Source of the DNA: Anaerofilum sp.
GTDB taxonomy: Bacteria > Bacillota > Clostridia > Oscillospirales > Ruminococcaceae
Reading direction: 5' to 3'
DNA: 31,022 nt
NCBI GenBank assembly: GCA_020024115.1
Contig: JAHHUF010000007.1
Location: 1 to 31,022 of the forward strand
Notes under the pieces: model-generated
Told to the model about the DNA's origin: nothing
The model's database searches: none
The model's input: the letters and a program-made list of their open reading frames with translations, nothing else
Shown here: positions 1 through 7,405 of the stretch, in pieces
Position numbering within the stretch: position 1 is the stretch's first letter
Layout: each line of letters starts with the position of its first letter
Position numbers and translations under genes: made by a program

Positions 1-50
1 CGAAAATGTACAAAAACTGCCGCACATCGCTGTAACAATTCTCAACCCTT

Positions 51-839
51 TCATTTTTCTCCCTCTCTTTCCTGCAAAATTGTTTGCACTGTTTGTGCCA
101 AAATTTCCCCAGCGGTTTCAGGTGCATACTTTGGCGGCAATCCTCTTGCCCACTCTGTACGAATCCCCAAATGTTCTGCCTGTTCAAAATCAACCCCACC
201 GGGACTGCTCGCTAAATCAATCAGCAAACAGTCAACATTCATCTCTGTCAGAACTTCTGCATCAAACAACAAAAACGGCACTGTGTTGATGGCAATGTCT
301 GTTTCTAATACTTTTTCTTTCAAGTTTTTTAAAGACAAAGTGTCACATCCCCATGCAGCCGCTTCTGCTCGTTGTGCAGGATTTCTGGCAGCAATGCTGA
401 CTTTTGCGCCCAAGGTCATGCAATCTCTTGCCAATAGTTTGGCAATTCTTCCAAAGCCTGTAATTAAAATTCTGCTGTTCCAAATTGTTTTTGTTCTCAG
501 ATTCATTAAAATTTGCAGGCATCCTTCTGCGGTGGGGATTGCATTTAAAAGGGTTAATTCTTCACATTTTGCATAATCCTGCACTTCAATTTGTCTTTGC
601 TCAAAGGAATCAACGGCAGATTTGCTTGGCATTCCTGCAAGAACCATTCCATTTGGCTTGACACATTTTATCAATTGGTTTAATTCTTCTTGTGATGGCT
701 GAAAAGGCATCGGCAAAAGCAACACATCTGCACAGATTTCGGACTGTGGACGAACCACCCGATATCCTGCTTGTTCCAATGCTGCGGCTGCGGCTTTTTG
801 CCTTCCATCCTGTCTGCTGACTGCAATTGTTATTGCCAC
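51..839 (-). CDS. dpaA: Dipicolinate synthase subunit A
   Basis: Makes dipicolinic acid from the lysine-pathway intermediate dihydroxydipicolinate, together with subunit B, in the mother cell; the product fills the spore core. Seen: an N-terminal half followed by a Rossmann-type nucleotide-binding motif (ILITGFGRIAKLLA, about residues 123-136) and a conserved IDLASSPGGVDF segment typical of DpaA/SpoVFA. I chose the GTG at 839 because a strong GGGAGGGAG ribosome binding site lies just upstream. A longer reading to 1019 would run through the terminator and has no binding site. That gives about 262 residues, slightly short of the usual 280-300. The partner dpaB would be expected beyond the left edge of the window. 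The gene is separated from the dcw operon by a strong terminator, so it probably has its own sporulation promoter. Identification is by motif recall, without a search. Confidence 0.85.
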   Translation of the reverse strand: MAITIAVSRQDGRQKAAAAALEQAGYRVVRPQSEICADVLLLPMPFQPSQEELNQLIKCVKPNGMVLAGMPSKSAVDSFEQRQIEVQDYAKCEELTLLNAIPTAEGCLQILMNLRTKTIWNSRILITGFGRIAKLLARDCMTLGAKVSIAARNPAQRAEAAAWGCDTLSLKNLKEKVLETDIAINTVPFLLFDAEVLTEMNVDCLLIDLASSPGGVDFEQAEHLGIRTEWARGLPPKYAPETAGEILAQTVQTILQEREGEK

Positions 840-866
840 ATTTTCTCCCTCCCCTGCTCTTTGATT

Positions 867-897
867 TATAATATGTAAAAGCAAAGATTTGTGTGTC
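867..897 (-). promoter_or_regulatory. Possible sporulation (SigK/SigE-like) promoter for dpaA
   Basis: On the minus strand CATATTATA (867-875) matches the CATANNNTA form of the -10 element used by mother-cell sigma factors. A GACACA-like -35 lies about 16-17 bases upstream (around 891-897). It is placed to give a leader of about 20 nt before the GTG at 839. SpoVF genes are SigK-dependent in Bacillus. The motif is short, so this is only suggestive. Confidence 0.35.
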
Positions 898-911
898 ATA
901 TTTTTGAGCAT

Positions 912-950
912 AAAAAATCGGAATCTGAAAAGTACAGATTCCGATTTTTT
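912..950. terminator. Bidirectional terminator between ftsQ and dpaA
   Basis: A perfect 16-bp inverted repeat (912-927 with 935-950) with a 7-nt loop has A6 on one flank and T6 on the other, so it can work in both directions. The ftsQ stop codon (949-951) lies inside the outer stem. It ends the dcw operon. Confidence 0.9.
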
Positions 951-2244
951 AAAAGACTTTTCGGGAAAATACAGGACGAAGTTCGCCATCTTCACGGATA
1001 TAACTGACATCCAGTTCACCTTTATCGCTGGAACTCAATTGTTTTGTTAAAATTTCTTGTGCAAACTGTATTTTATAATCCAATTGATTTTCGGTACCCA
1101 ATTTGACCTGTATTCGGTGTTGGTACCAAAGTTGCAGTTCCATTTCATCATTCACATCAATTTTTGTTATATCTTCTGTCAAATTCCATTTTTCAATCAG
1201 CTGCAATATCAATTCCAAACTTTGACTTCGTGCCTCTGCATTCTTTTTCGCTTCCAGTTCAGCCTGTTCTTTTGCCTCTTTCAGGGCTTTGATTCGTCCT
1301 TCTTCGCTTAATGTTGTCTGTCCCAAAATTGCAGCCTCATCGACTGGTTGAGGGTTAGGCTCAAAGCGCACTGTAAAGCCTGTTTCTGCTGTGACTTTCC
1401 CAAGGTTTAAGCAAACTTGCTCTTGTGGCTGCTGCTCTGCAATTTCCAACACTTTTTTATTGCTGCTCAAAATTGCATATCCTTGTTCCAGTTCCAAATA
1501 ATACTTTGGCTGTGCAATCTCTGCTTTGACCAAAATTGTGTTTGGCAGCTTATAGCTCACCTTCACATTTTCCAAATAGGGGCAGTGCTGCTCTATTTTT
1601 TGAGCCAAGTTTTTCAAATCAATATACAACAAATTATCCCCGGTTTTCACCTGAAGCAGTTGTACAATATCGCCCACTGTATAGGTTGTTTGTGAAATCG
1701 GCTGAGAAAAAGGCACCTCTTTTGCACCTTGGCGCATAATTTCCAGAGGATTGCTTTGCTCAGGTTCTTCGGATGGCTGTGGTGTTTCAGCTGGCTGCGA
1801 CTCATTGTTTTCTGATGCCGGTGCGGGGTCTGCCTCTCTCTGCATTGTAAATGCAGTCAATTGAATATCTTCGGCATTTGGCTCTGTTGGCGCAGCATCA
1901 GATGAAGGCTCTGTTGTATTGTCTTGTATTGTGCTATTTGGTTCTGTATTGGGAATTGAATCACCAGAACTAGCGGAATCTTCAGGTGGACTGCTATCTT
2001 CTGATGATGTATTTGAATCTGTTTCTTTTTCCAACTGGGGCAAAACATAATGGAATTTTTCCTCACCAATTTCAATTCGGACTCCATTTAGTTGAAACAG
2101 CAGCTTACAGCAAAACACAACACCTGCCACAATCAATGCCATCGCACTTAACAGCATTAAAATTCTTCTTCGCTGCCTTCGACGGCGCATTTGTCCCCGA
2201 ATTTTTTTCTGCCGCAGTCGCTGTGCTGCTGGTGATAACGGCAT
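949..2244 (-). CDS. ftsQ: Cell division protein FtsQ/DivIB
   Basis: Bitopic membrane protein of the FtsQ-FtsL-FtsB (DivIB-DivIC-FtsL) divisome complex, which activates septal peptidoglycan synthesis. Seen: a very basic cytoplasmic N-terminus (RRRRQRRR), one membrane segment (about residues 28-47), then an unusually long Ser/Glu/Pro/Thr-rich acidic linker (about 70-175). A POTRA-type domain follows (VGDIVQLLQVKTGDNLLYID, then YLENVKVSYKLPNTILVK) and a C-terminal beta domain. It is the last gene of the dcw operon. The ATG at 2244 has no visible ribosome binding site. The same frame stays open for 27 more codons, back to the murG stop, and reads as Lys/Ser/Pro-rich sequence but without a standard start codon. 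The true start is therefore uncertain. The family assignment rests on position and architecture, because the sequence is weakly conserved. Confidence 0.8.
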   Translation of the reverse strand: MPLSPAAQRLRQKKIRGQMRRRRQRRRILMLLSAMALIVAGVVFCCKLLFQLNGVRIEIGEEKFHYVLPQLEKETDSNTSSEDSSPPEDSASSGDSIPNTEPNSTIQDNTTEPSSDAAPTEPNAEDIQLTAFTMQREADPAPASENNESQPAETPQPSEEPEQSNPLEIMRQGAKEVPFSQPISQTTYTVGDIVQLLQVKTGDNLLYIDLKNLAQKIEQHCPYLENVKVSYKLPNTILVKAEIAQPKYYLELEQGYAILSSNKKVLEIAEQQPQEQVCLNLGKVTAETGFTVRFEPNPQPVDEAAILGQTTLSEEGRIKALKEAKEQAELEAKKNAEARSQSLELILQLIEKWNLTEDITKIDVNDEMELQLWYQHRIQVKLGTENQLDYKIQFAQEILTKQLSSSDKGELDVSYIREDGELRPVFSRKVF

Positions 2245-2321
2245 TTGAACGGCAGATTTTGATTTTGTTCTTTTGTTGGATGGTCTGGGAGAAGGTTTTT
2301 GGCTCTTTGGGAATTGCTTTA

Positions 2322-3443
2322 TTATTTATTATATTGTTTTAATTGGTTCCAAATCAAGTCCAAACTGTCAGGCTTAGCCAGTGTATGCGCTTTTTGTCCC
2401 ATTTCTCGCAGCAATTGCGGTGCTGCTGTCAAAAGCTGTACAGTGTCAATCAATGTTTGCGCTGTCAAATCCTTTTCCTCAATTACCGTAGCTGCACCAA
2501 TATTTTCCAATTCCATTGCATTGTAATATTGATGGTTTTCTGCAACATTGGGGCTTGGAATCAGGATAGAGGCTTTGCCTGCTGCCTCCAGTTCTGCAAG
2601 GGTCAATGCTCCTGCACGACAGATAACCAAATCCGCAGCCGCCAGCAATTGTGGCATATTTTGAATATACTCTCTCACATCCATCTGCTTTGCACCATCA
2701 AAGCCTTTTTCTTTTGCAAGTGTCTGAAACAGCTCAACTCCTCTGCTTCCTGTTGCATGAATGTGATAAAAATTCTTTTCTTTTGTATGCCATGCTGCCA
2801 AATCGGCAACCACTTCGTTAATTCTTCTTGCACCCAAACTGCCGCCAAAACTCAAAATCACCACTTGGTCTTGCACACCCAGTTTTTTTCGTTCTTGTTC
2901 ATGATTCTGCAAGAACACTTCTGGGCGAACAGGATTTCCCACCACAATCGTTTTTTCTGGAGCGTTAAGTTTTTCCACTGCTTTTTCACTTGCTGCAAAC
3001 ACAATATTCACTTCTTTTGCCAGCAGCTTATTGGTAACTCCCGGAAACGCATTTTGTTCATGAATTGCGGTTGGAATCCCCTTTTTCGCAGCAGTGCGAA
3101 CAATCGGACCGCTGACATATCCACCTGCACCAATGACCAAATCAGGTTTCAATTCCTTGATGATGGATGCTGCTTTTGGCATTGACCACGCCAAATGCCA
3201 GACAGCAGCAACATTTCGGGCAATATTTTTTGGGGTAAGACTTCGTTGAATCCCATTTACTTCAATATGATGAAATGGATATCCCGCTTTGGTTACTAAG
3301 CGATACTCCATTCCCTTTTTTCTTCCTGCAAAATGAATTTCTGCCTTTGGATTTTCCTGTTTAATTTTTTGTGCAATTGCCAGAGCAGGGTTGATATGTC
3401 CGGCTGTACCGCCGGCTGCAATCAAAACCTTCATCTCAGTCAC
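2322..3443 (-). CDS. murG: UDP-GlcNAc:lipid I N-acetylglucosaminyltransferase MurG
   Basis: Peripheral membrane glycosyltransferase that adds GlcNAc to lipid I to make lipid II on the inner face of the membrane. Seen: the glycine-rich N-terminal loop GGTAGHINPALAIA (about residues 11-24), the GAGGYVSGP loop (about 105-113), HEQNAFPGVTNKLLA, and the C-terminal donor-binding region SFGGSLGARRIN and AGALTLAELEAAGKASILIPSP. At 373 residues it is of normal family length. It overlaps the ftsW stop by 4 nt (ATGA), which suggests translational coupling. All the motifs I would look for are intact. Confidence 0.96.
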   Translation of the reverse strand: MTEMKVLIAAGGTAGHINPALAIAQKIKQENPKAEIHFAGRKKGMEYRLVTKAGYPFHHIEVNGIQRSLTPKNIARNVAAVWHLAWSMPKAASIIKELKPDLVIGAGGYVSGPIVRTAAKKGIPTAIHEQNAFPGVTNKLLAKEVNIVFAASEKAVEKLNAPEKTIVVGNPVRPEVFLQNHEQERKKLGVQDQVVILSFGGSLGARRINEVVADLAAWHTKEKNFYHIHATGSRGVELFQTLAKEKGFDGAKQMDVREYIQNMPQLLAAADLVICRAGALTLAELEAAGKASILIPSPNVAENHQYYNAMELENIGAATVIEEKDLTAQTLIDTVQLLTAAPQLLREMGQKAHTLAKPDSLDLIWNQLKQYNK

Positions 3444-4750
3444 TCCTTCACGCTTTGCAGCGAAATTATATTTGATGGACTTTGTGTAGTTTTCTGTTTT
3501 TCTTCCTTTACATTACACATTCGGCTGATGGCAAGCAAAATTCCCACCTGCCCCAAAAGCATCATCAAACTGGTTCCTCCGTAGGAGAAAAACGGAAGGC
3601 TGATTCCGGTATTTGGCAGCAATCCAGTCACAACACCAATATTGAAAAACACCTGCACTGCAATCTGTCCTGTAATACCTGCTGCCAGCAGCCCTGCAAA
3701 ACGGTCTGGACAGGTTGCAGCAATGGTAAATCCACGAATCACCAAAACAGCAAACAGCAGCAAAATCAGCAATGCACCAATAAAGCCCAATTCTTCACAG
3801 ATAATGGAAAAAATAAAATCGTTGTAGGGCTCCGGAACCCATAAATGCTTTTGACGGGAGTTTCCAATTCCCAGCCCTTGCAAGCCGCCGGAACCAATGG
3901 CATACAACCCCTGCACAGTCTGCATTCCGTCACCGATTGCATCCGAAAAAGGGTCTTTCCATAACAGCAAACGAGATTGAGCGTGTTTGGGAATCAAATG
4001 AATGAGTTTATCCAAGGACAGCATAAACACTGTAACTGCCCCACCAATTCCGCCAAGCCCCAAGATATACCAGAACATATTGGTGCCTGCCATAAACATG
4101 ACAATCAAAGTAATGGAAAGCATAATTACAGTTGCAGAAAGGTGCGGTTCTTTAAAAATCAACAGTGCCATCGGCAGCAAAGCAACAAAAAAGATAAGCA
4201 CCCCATACACAAAATTCTCCCAATAATTTCGGCTACGAATTTTGCGTTCATACTTCACACCCAACCATGCACAGGTGACTGCAATTGAAAACTTTGCTAT
4301 CTCACTGGGCTGAAAAGAGCTGCTTCCCAGATAAATCCAACGATGAAATCCTTCCAAGCCTGGTGGTGGTGTAAACAGAAATACAGCCCCCAACAAAATA
4401 ATAGTAAGTGCATAAAGTGGCCATGTAAAAATTTGCAGCCATTCTATATTAAAGCGACTTGCTGCATACATTGCAGCCAAACCAACAACCGCCAGCATAA
4501 ACTGATTTTTGATGTAATAAAAACTATCGTTATATTGATAGTATCCTGCTGCATAGCTTGCACTGAACAGCATTACCAAACCAAACACAACAATAATCAG
4601 CACAGTCACCAACAAGATATAGTCCATGTTGGGGCAGTTATGTAAATAGAACAAACTTCCTGTTTTTTCTTGCTGCTCTGGTTTTTTTTTCACTTTTCGA
4701 TTTGCCAATCTAAAAATCCCTTTCGTTTTTGGTTTTGTTTTAAAAGACAA
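3440..4750 (-). CDS. ftsW: SEDS-family peptidoglycan glycosyltransferase FtsW/SpoVE
   Basis: Multi-pass membrane enzyme that polymerises lipid II into glycan strands at the septum, working with a class B PBP. Seen: about ten hydrophobic segments, and SEDS signatures such as WIYLGSSSFQPSEIAKFSI, LLLWKDPFSDAIGDGMQTVQ, LGIGNSRQKHLWVPEP, DFIFSIICEELGFIGA and GISLPFFSYGGTSL near the C-terminus. There is a Lys-rich cytoplasmic extension of about 40 residues before the first membrane helix. The start is a TTG at 4750 with only a weak binding site (GGAT), so the start is uncertain. In spore formers this position can hold SpoVE rather than vegetative FtsW; with a single SEDS gene here the two cannot be told apart. 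The usual neighbour murD is absent between mraY and this gene. Confidence 0.93.
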   Translation of the reverse strand: MSFKTKPKTKGIFRLANRKVKKKPEQQEKTGSLFYLHNCPNMDYILLVTVLIIVVFGLVMLFSASYAAGYYQYNDSFYYIKNQFMLAVVGLAAMYAASRFNIEWLQIFTWPLYALTIILLGAVFLFTPPPGLEGFHRWIYLGSSSFQPSEIAKFSIAVTCAWLGVKYERKIRSRNYWENFVYGVLIFFVALLPMALLIFKEPHLSATVIMLSITLIVMFMAGTNMFWYILGLGGIGGAVTVFMLSLDKLIHLIPKHAQSRLLLWKDPFSDAIGDGMQTVQGLYAIGSGGLQGLGIGNSRQKHLWVPEPYNDFIFSIICEELGFIGALLILLLFAVLVIRGFTIAATCPDRFAGLLAAGITGQIAVQVFFNIGVVTGLLPNTGISLPFFSYGGTSLMMLLGQVGILLAISRMCNVKEEKQKTTQSPSNIISLQSVKE

Positions 4751-4800
4751 AATCTTTGCTCTATCCTAAAACTACCACAAAGCAAAAGCCAAAATAGCCT

Positions 4801-5820
4801 TTAATAACTTATATATGCAAAAATCAAGGCAATCACAACACACACAATTTCTGCACCACTAAACCATGCTGTAATTTTGATTTCGCTCCAACCTGACAAC
4901 TCAAAATGATGATGAATGGGGGTCATTTTAAAGAGTTTTTTCCCTTTGCTTAATTTAAACCATACAATTTGAACCATTACGCTCAAGGCTTCTAGCAGAT
5001 AAACCAGCCCCAAAATCAGTAGCAATTCAGGGTGACCAATGGCATAGGCAATTGCTGCCACTGCACCCCCCAAAAACAAGCTGCCTGTATCACCCATAAA
5101 AATCTTTGCAGGATAAAAATTCCAGCACAAAAAGCCTGCACATCCCCCTGCCAAAGCAGCGGCATACAAGCCCATATAGTACCAGCCCAGCAGAGCAGCA
5201 ATAACCAAAAATCCCAACATTGCCAAAAATGTCACAGAACTTGCAAGACCATCCACACCATCTGTCAAATTGACTGCATTGACTATGCCCAAAATCAACA
5301 AATAACTCAATGGATAGAATGCAACCCCCAAATCAAACAAACCAATTCCGGGAAGCTGCACCCATGTTGTCAGCATTGCATTTTGTTGCAACACAATCAA
5401 AAAGACCAACACAACCACCAGTTGCAGCAGCAGCTTGATTCTGACCGAAAGCCCTTTGTTGCGTTGTTTTTTTACTTTGATAAAATCATCCACAAATCCA
5501 ATCACACCATTTGCCAACGCAAAGAGAATTGCGACCGAAAGTCCTTTTCCTGTTTGCTGCCATATACCATCTGACATTTCAGGTATTTTTTTTACCAAAA
5601 GGCTATATGTAACAACCAGTGCAATCATACTTCCAAAAATCAGCATCAAGCCCCCCATCGTTGGGGTACCATTCTTGGAGGAATGCCATGCCGGCCCATT
5701 ATTTTTGATTGTTTGCACATAGTTCAACTTCCGCAATACCGGCACAAGAAAAAACCCCAGCAAAGTTGTCAGCAGCATGGCAGACAATGCTGCCGTTAAT
5801 AAGGCAAATTGAGGTGTCAA
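4801..5820 (-). CDS. mraY: Phospho-N-acetylmuramoyl-pentapeptide transferase MraY
   Basis: Integral membrane enzyme that transfers phospho-MurNAc-pentapeptide to undecaprenyl phosphate to give lipid I. Seen: about ten membrane segments, the early GTPTMGGLM motif (about residues 52-60), the acidic FVDDFIKVKK motif, NAVNLTDGVDGLA, FMGDTGSLFLGG, and the C-terminal MTPIHHHFELSGW histidine motif. At 339 residues it has normal length and no key motif is missing. It begins with TTG, whose last two bases plus the next base form part of the murF stop overlap (TTGA), so the two are translationally coupled. A purine-rich AAGGGG lies about 10 nt upstream. Confidence 0.96.
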   Translation of the reverse strand: MTPQFALLTAALSAMLLTTLLGFFLVPVLRKLNYVQTIKNNGPAWHSSKNGTPTMGGLMLIFGSMIALVVTYSLLVKKIPEMSDGIWQQTGKGLSVAILFALANGVIGFVDDFIKVKKQRNKGLSVRIKLLLQLVVVLVFLIVLQQNAMLTTWVQLPGIGLFDLGVAFYPLSYLLILGIVNAVNLTDGVDGLASSVTFLAMLGFLVIAALLGWYYMGLYAAALAGGCAGFLCWNFYPAKIFMGDTGSLFLGGAVAAIAYAIGHPELLLILGLVYLLEALSVMVQIVWFKLSKGKKLFKMTPIHHHFELSGWSEIKITAWFSGAEIVCVVIALIFAYISY

Positions 5821-7211
5821 TGTTGCTTCAGCCCCTTTTCTGTATCTGTGTTTTGATAGTATTCTTTCAAAATATCTTCCAATTGCATCCCACGGCTTGC
5901 TTTCACCAGCAGAACATCTTGCGGGCGCAAATTCTTTTTGAGCTGCTCAACTGCCTGTTGCTTTGTTTCGCAGTAAATCACCTGCTGAATTCTACATTCC
6001 TTTGCTTTTTGTGCCGTTATCTTGCTCAAACTGCCATAGCACAGCAGCAACTCAACATTTGAATCTGCTGCAATGGTCGCTGTTTCCTGATGTGCCTGTT
6101 GGCTGACACTTCCCAGTTCCAGCATATCCCCCACCAGCGCACAGCGGCGCTTTGCATCCATTTCACACATTGCATGAAACGCTGCCCGCATACTGTCGGG
6201 GCTTGCATTGTAGCAATCTTCAATAATCGTTACATCCTTAAAATGCACAACCTTTTGCCTCATTCCAACTGTCTGGTAGCGTTCCAGCGCAGCAGCAGCC
6301 CGTGCAGGGCTTAAGCCCAATGAAACTGCCGCAGCGTATGCAGAAAGCGCATTGTAAACATTATGCTTTCCCACTGTTGGAATCACAACTTCGATATTAC
6401 CTCGTTTTTTATCCACAAGAAGAAAACTGGTTTTATCTTGTGTGGTTTTGATTTGTTTTGCACAAATTTCAGCCATTTCTGACTCAATTCCAACCCAAAC
6501 AGGAACAATATGCTTTGGCAGTGCAGCATGGGACAAATACTCATCATCTGCATTCAAAATCAATGGGCTGTTTTCTTCCATTCCTTCACACAATTCCAGT
6601 TTTGCCTTCAAAATATTTTCACGGCTGCCCAAATGCTCCAAATGGGATACTCCAATGCAGGTGATGATTCCCACAGATGGCTTTGCAGCATTGCTCAAAC
6701 GGCTGATTTCTCCCAGATTGCTCATTCCCATTTCAACAACGGCATACTTTGTGTTATCGCTCAAGCGAAAAATTGTGTTTGGCATTCCAATCTCATTGTT
6801 TTGGTTGCCCTCTGTTTTTAATGTTTCGCCAAATGCAGAAAAAACAGCGTAGCAAAACTCTTTTGTGGTTGTTTTGCCCACACTTCCTGTAACTCCAACT
6901 ACAATTGGTGAAAACTGTGTCCGATAGTTGTTTGCCATTGTTACCATTGCAGTTAAACTTGATGAAACAACGACCAATTTTTCTTGTGGCACACCTTGGA
7001 TTGGATGTTCTGCCACGATATAGGCGGCATCTTTTTCAACCGCTTGCACAGCAAAATCGTGCCCGTCAACCCGTCCTCCTTTGAAGCAAACAAAAACACA
7101 GTTTGGAAGGATTTTTCTGCTGTCAGTCACTACGGTTGTAATTTGTTTATCCTGCATTGGGTCAATTTCTTTTAGCCCATCAAGCAAAATACGAGCAGAA
7201 ATTTTCTGCAT
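5817..7211 (-). CDS. murF: UDP-MurNAc-tripeptide:D-Ala-D-Ala ligase MurF
   Basis: Cytoplasmic ATP-dependent ligase that adds D-Ala-D-Ala to UDP-MurNAc-tripeptide, the last soluble precursor step. Seen: N-terminal substrate domain (TDSRKILPNCVFVCFKG), P-loop GVTGSVGKTTTKEF, the central NQNNEIGMPNTIFRL, and the C-terminal ligase part with IIEDCYNASPDSM and GDMLELG. I start at the ATG at 7211 because GGAGGTG lies just upstream. An in-frame TTG at 7238 has no binding site. That gives 464 residues, which is normal. The NNEIG(M/V)P motif supports MurF over MurE. A dispersed repeat sits directly upstream, between the PBP gene and murF. Confidence 0.95.
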   Translation of the reverse strand: MQKISARILLDGLKEIDPMQDKQITTVVTDSRKILPNCVFVCFKGGRVDGHDFAVQAVEKDAAYIVAEHPIQGVPQEKLVVVSSSLTAMVTMANNYRTQFSPIVVGVTGSVGKTTTKEFCYAVFSAFGETLKTEGNQNNEIGMPNTIFRLSDNTKYAVVEMGMSNLGEISRLSNAAKPSVGIITCIGVSHLEHLGSRENILKAKLELCEGMEENSPLILNADDEYLSHAALPKHIVPVWVGIESEMAEICAKQIKTTQDKTSFLLVDKKRGNIEVVIPTVGKHNVYNALSAYAAAVSLGLSPARAAAALERYQTVGMRQKVVHFKDVTIIEDCYNASPDSMRAAFHAMCEMDAKRRCALVGDMLELGSVSQQAHQETATIAADSNVELLLCYGSLSKITAQKAKECRIQQVIYCETKQQAVEQLKKNLRPQDVLLVKASRGMQLEDILKEYYQNTDTEKGLKQH

Positions 7212-7251
7212 TTCAACACCTCCAATTGATTTTTTCAAGATAAAGACAGCC

Positions 7252-7349
7252 TAGGGGCTGTTTGAAAAGTCGAAAATTTGTCTTTTTGTATTGAGAATGA
7301 CATCCATTGTGAAAAATCCATCAATTTCTCTATTTTCAAACGAGTCCTA
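7252..7349 (-). repeat. Dispersed MITE-like repeat, copy 1 (upstream of murF)
   Basis: About 98 bp. The two 17-nt ends are imperfect inverted repeats (TAGGGGCTGTTTGAAAA at 7252-7268 against the complement of 7333-7349; 13 of 17 match). The interior shares long blocks with copy 2 at 13613-13720 (CTGAAAAGTCGAAA-like start, then TCTTTTT, then ATCCATTGT). It lies in the PBP-murF intergenic space, inside the dcw operon. It has no coding capacity. Read in the direction of transcription, the CGACTTTTCAAACAGCCCCTA-like end is nearest the downstream gene, as in the other copies. The strand given is that of the downstream gene. Confidence 0.6.
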
Positions 7350-7405
7350 ATTTTATTATATTGATTTTTTTCTGGTGCAATTCCCTATTTTTTCAGAATC
7401 CTGTT

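Noticed and set aside
51..1019. Longer dpaA reading starting at 1019
   Set aside because: It would run through the strong terminator at 912-950 and into ftsQ, and has no ribosome binding site. The GTG at 839 has one.
2343..3185. Long plus-strand open frames opposite murG, mraY, lysA-like and other genes
   Set aside because: They lie antisense to well-supported genes, are rich in Cys/His/Gln from reverse reading, and lack proper ribosome binding sites; they are shadows.
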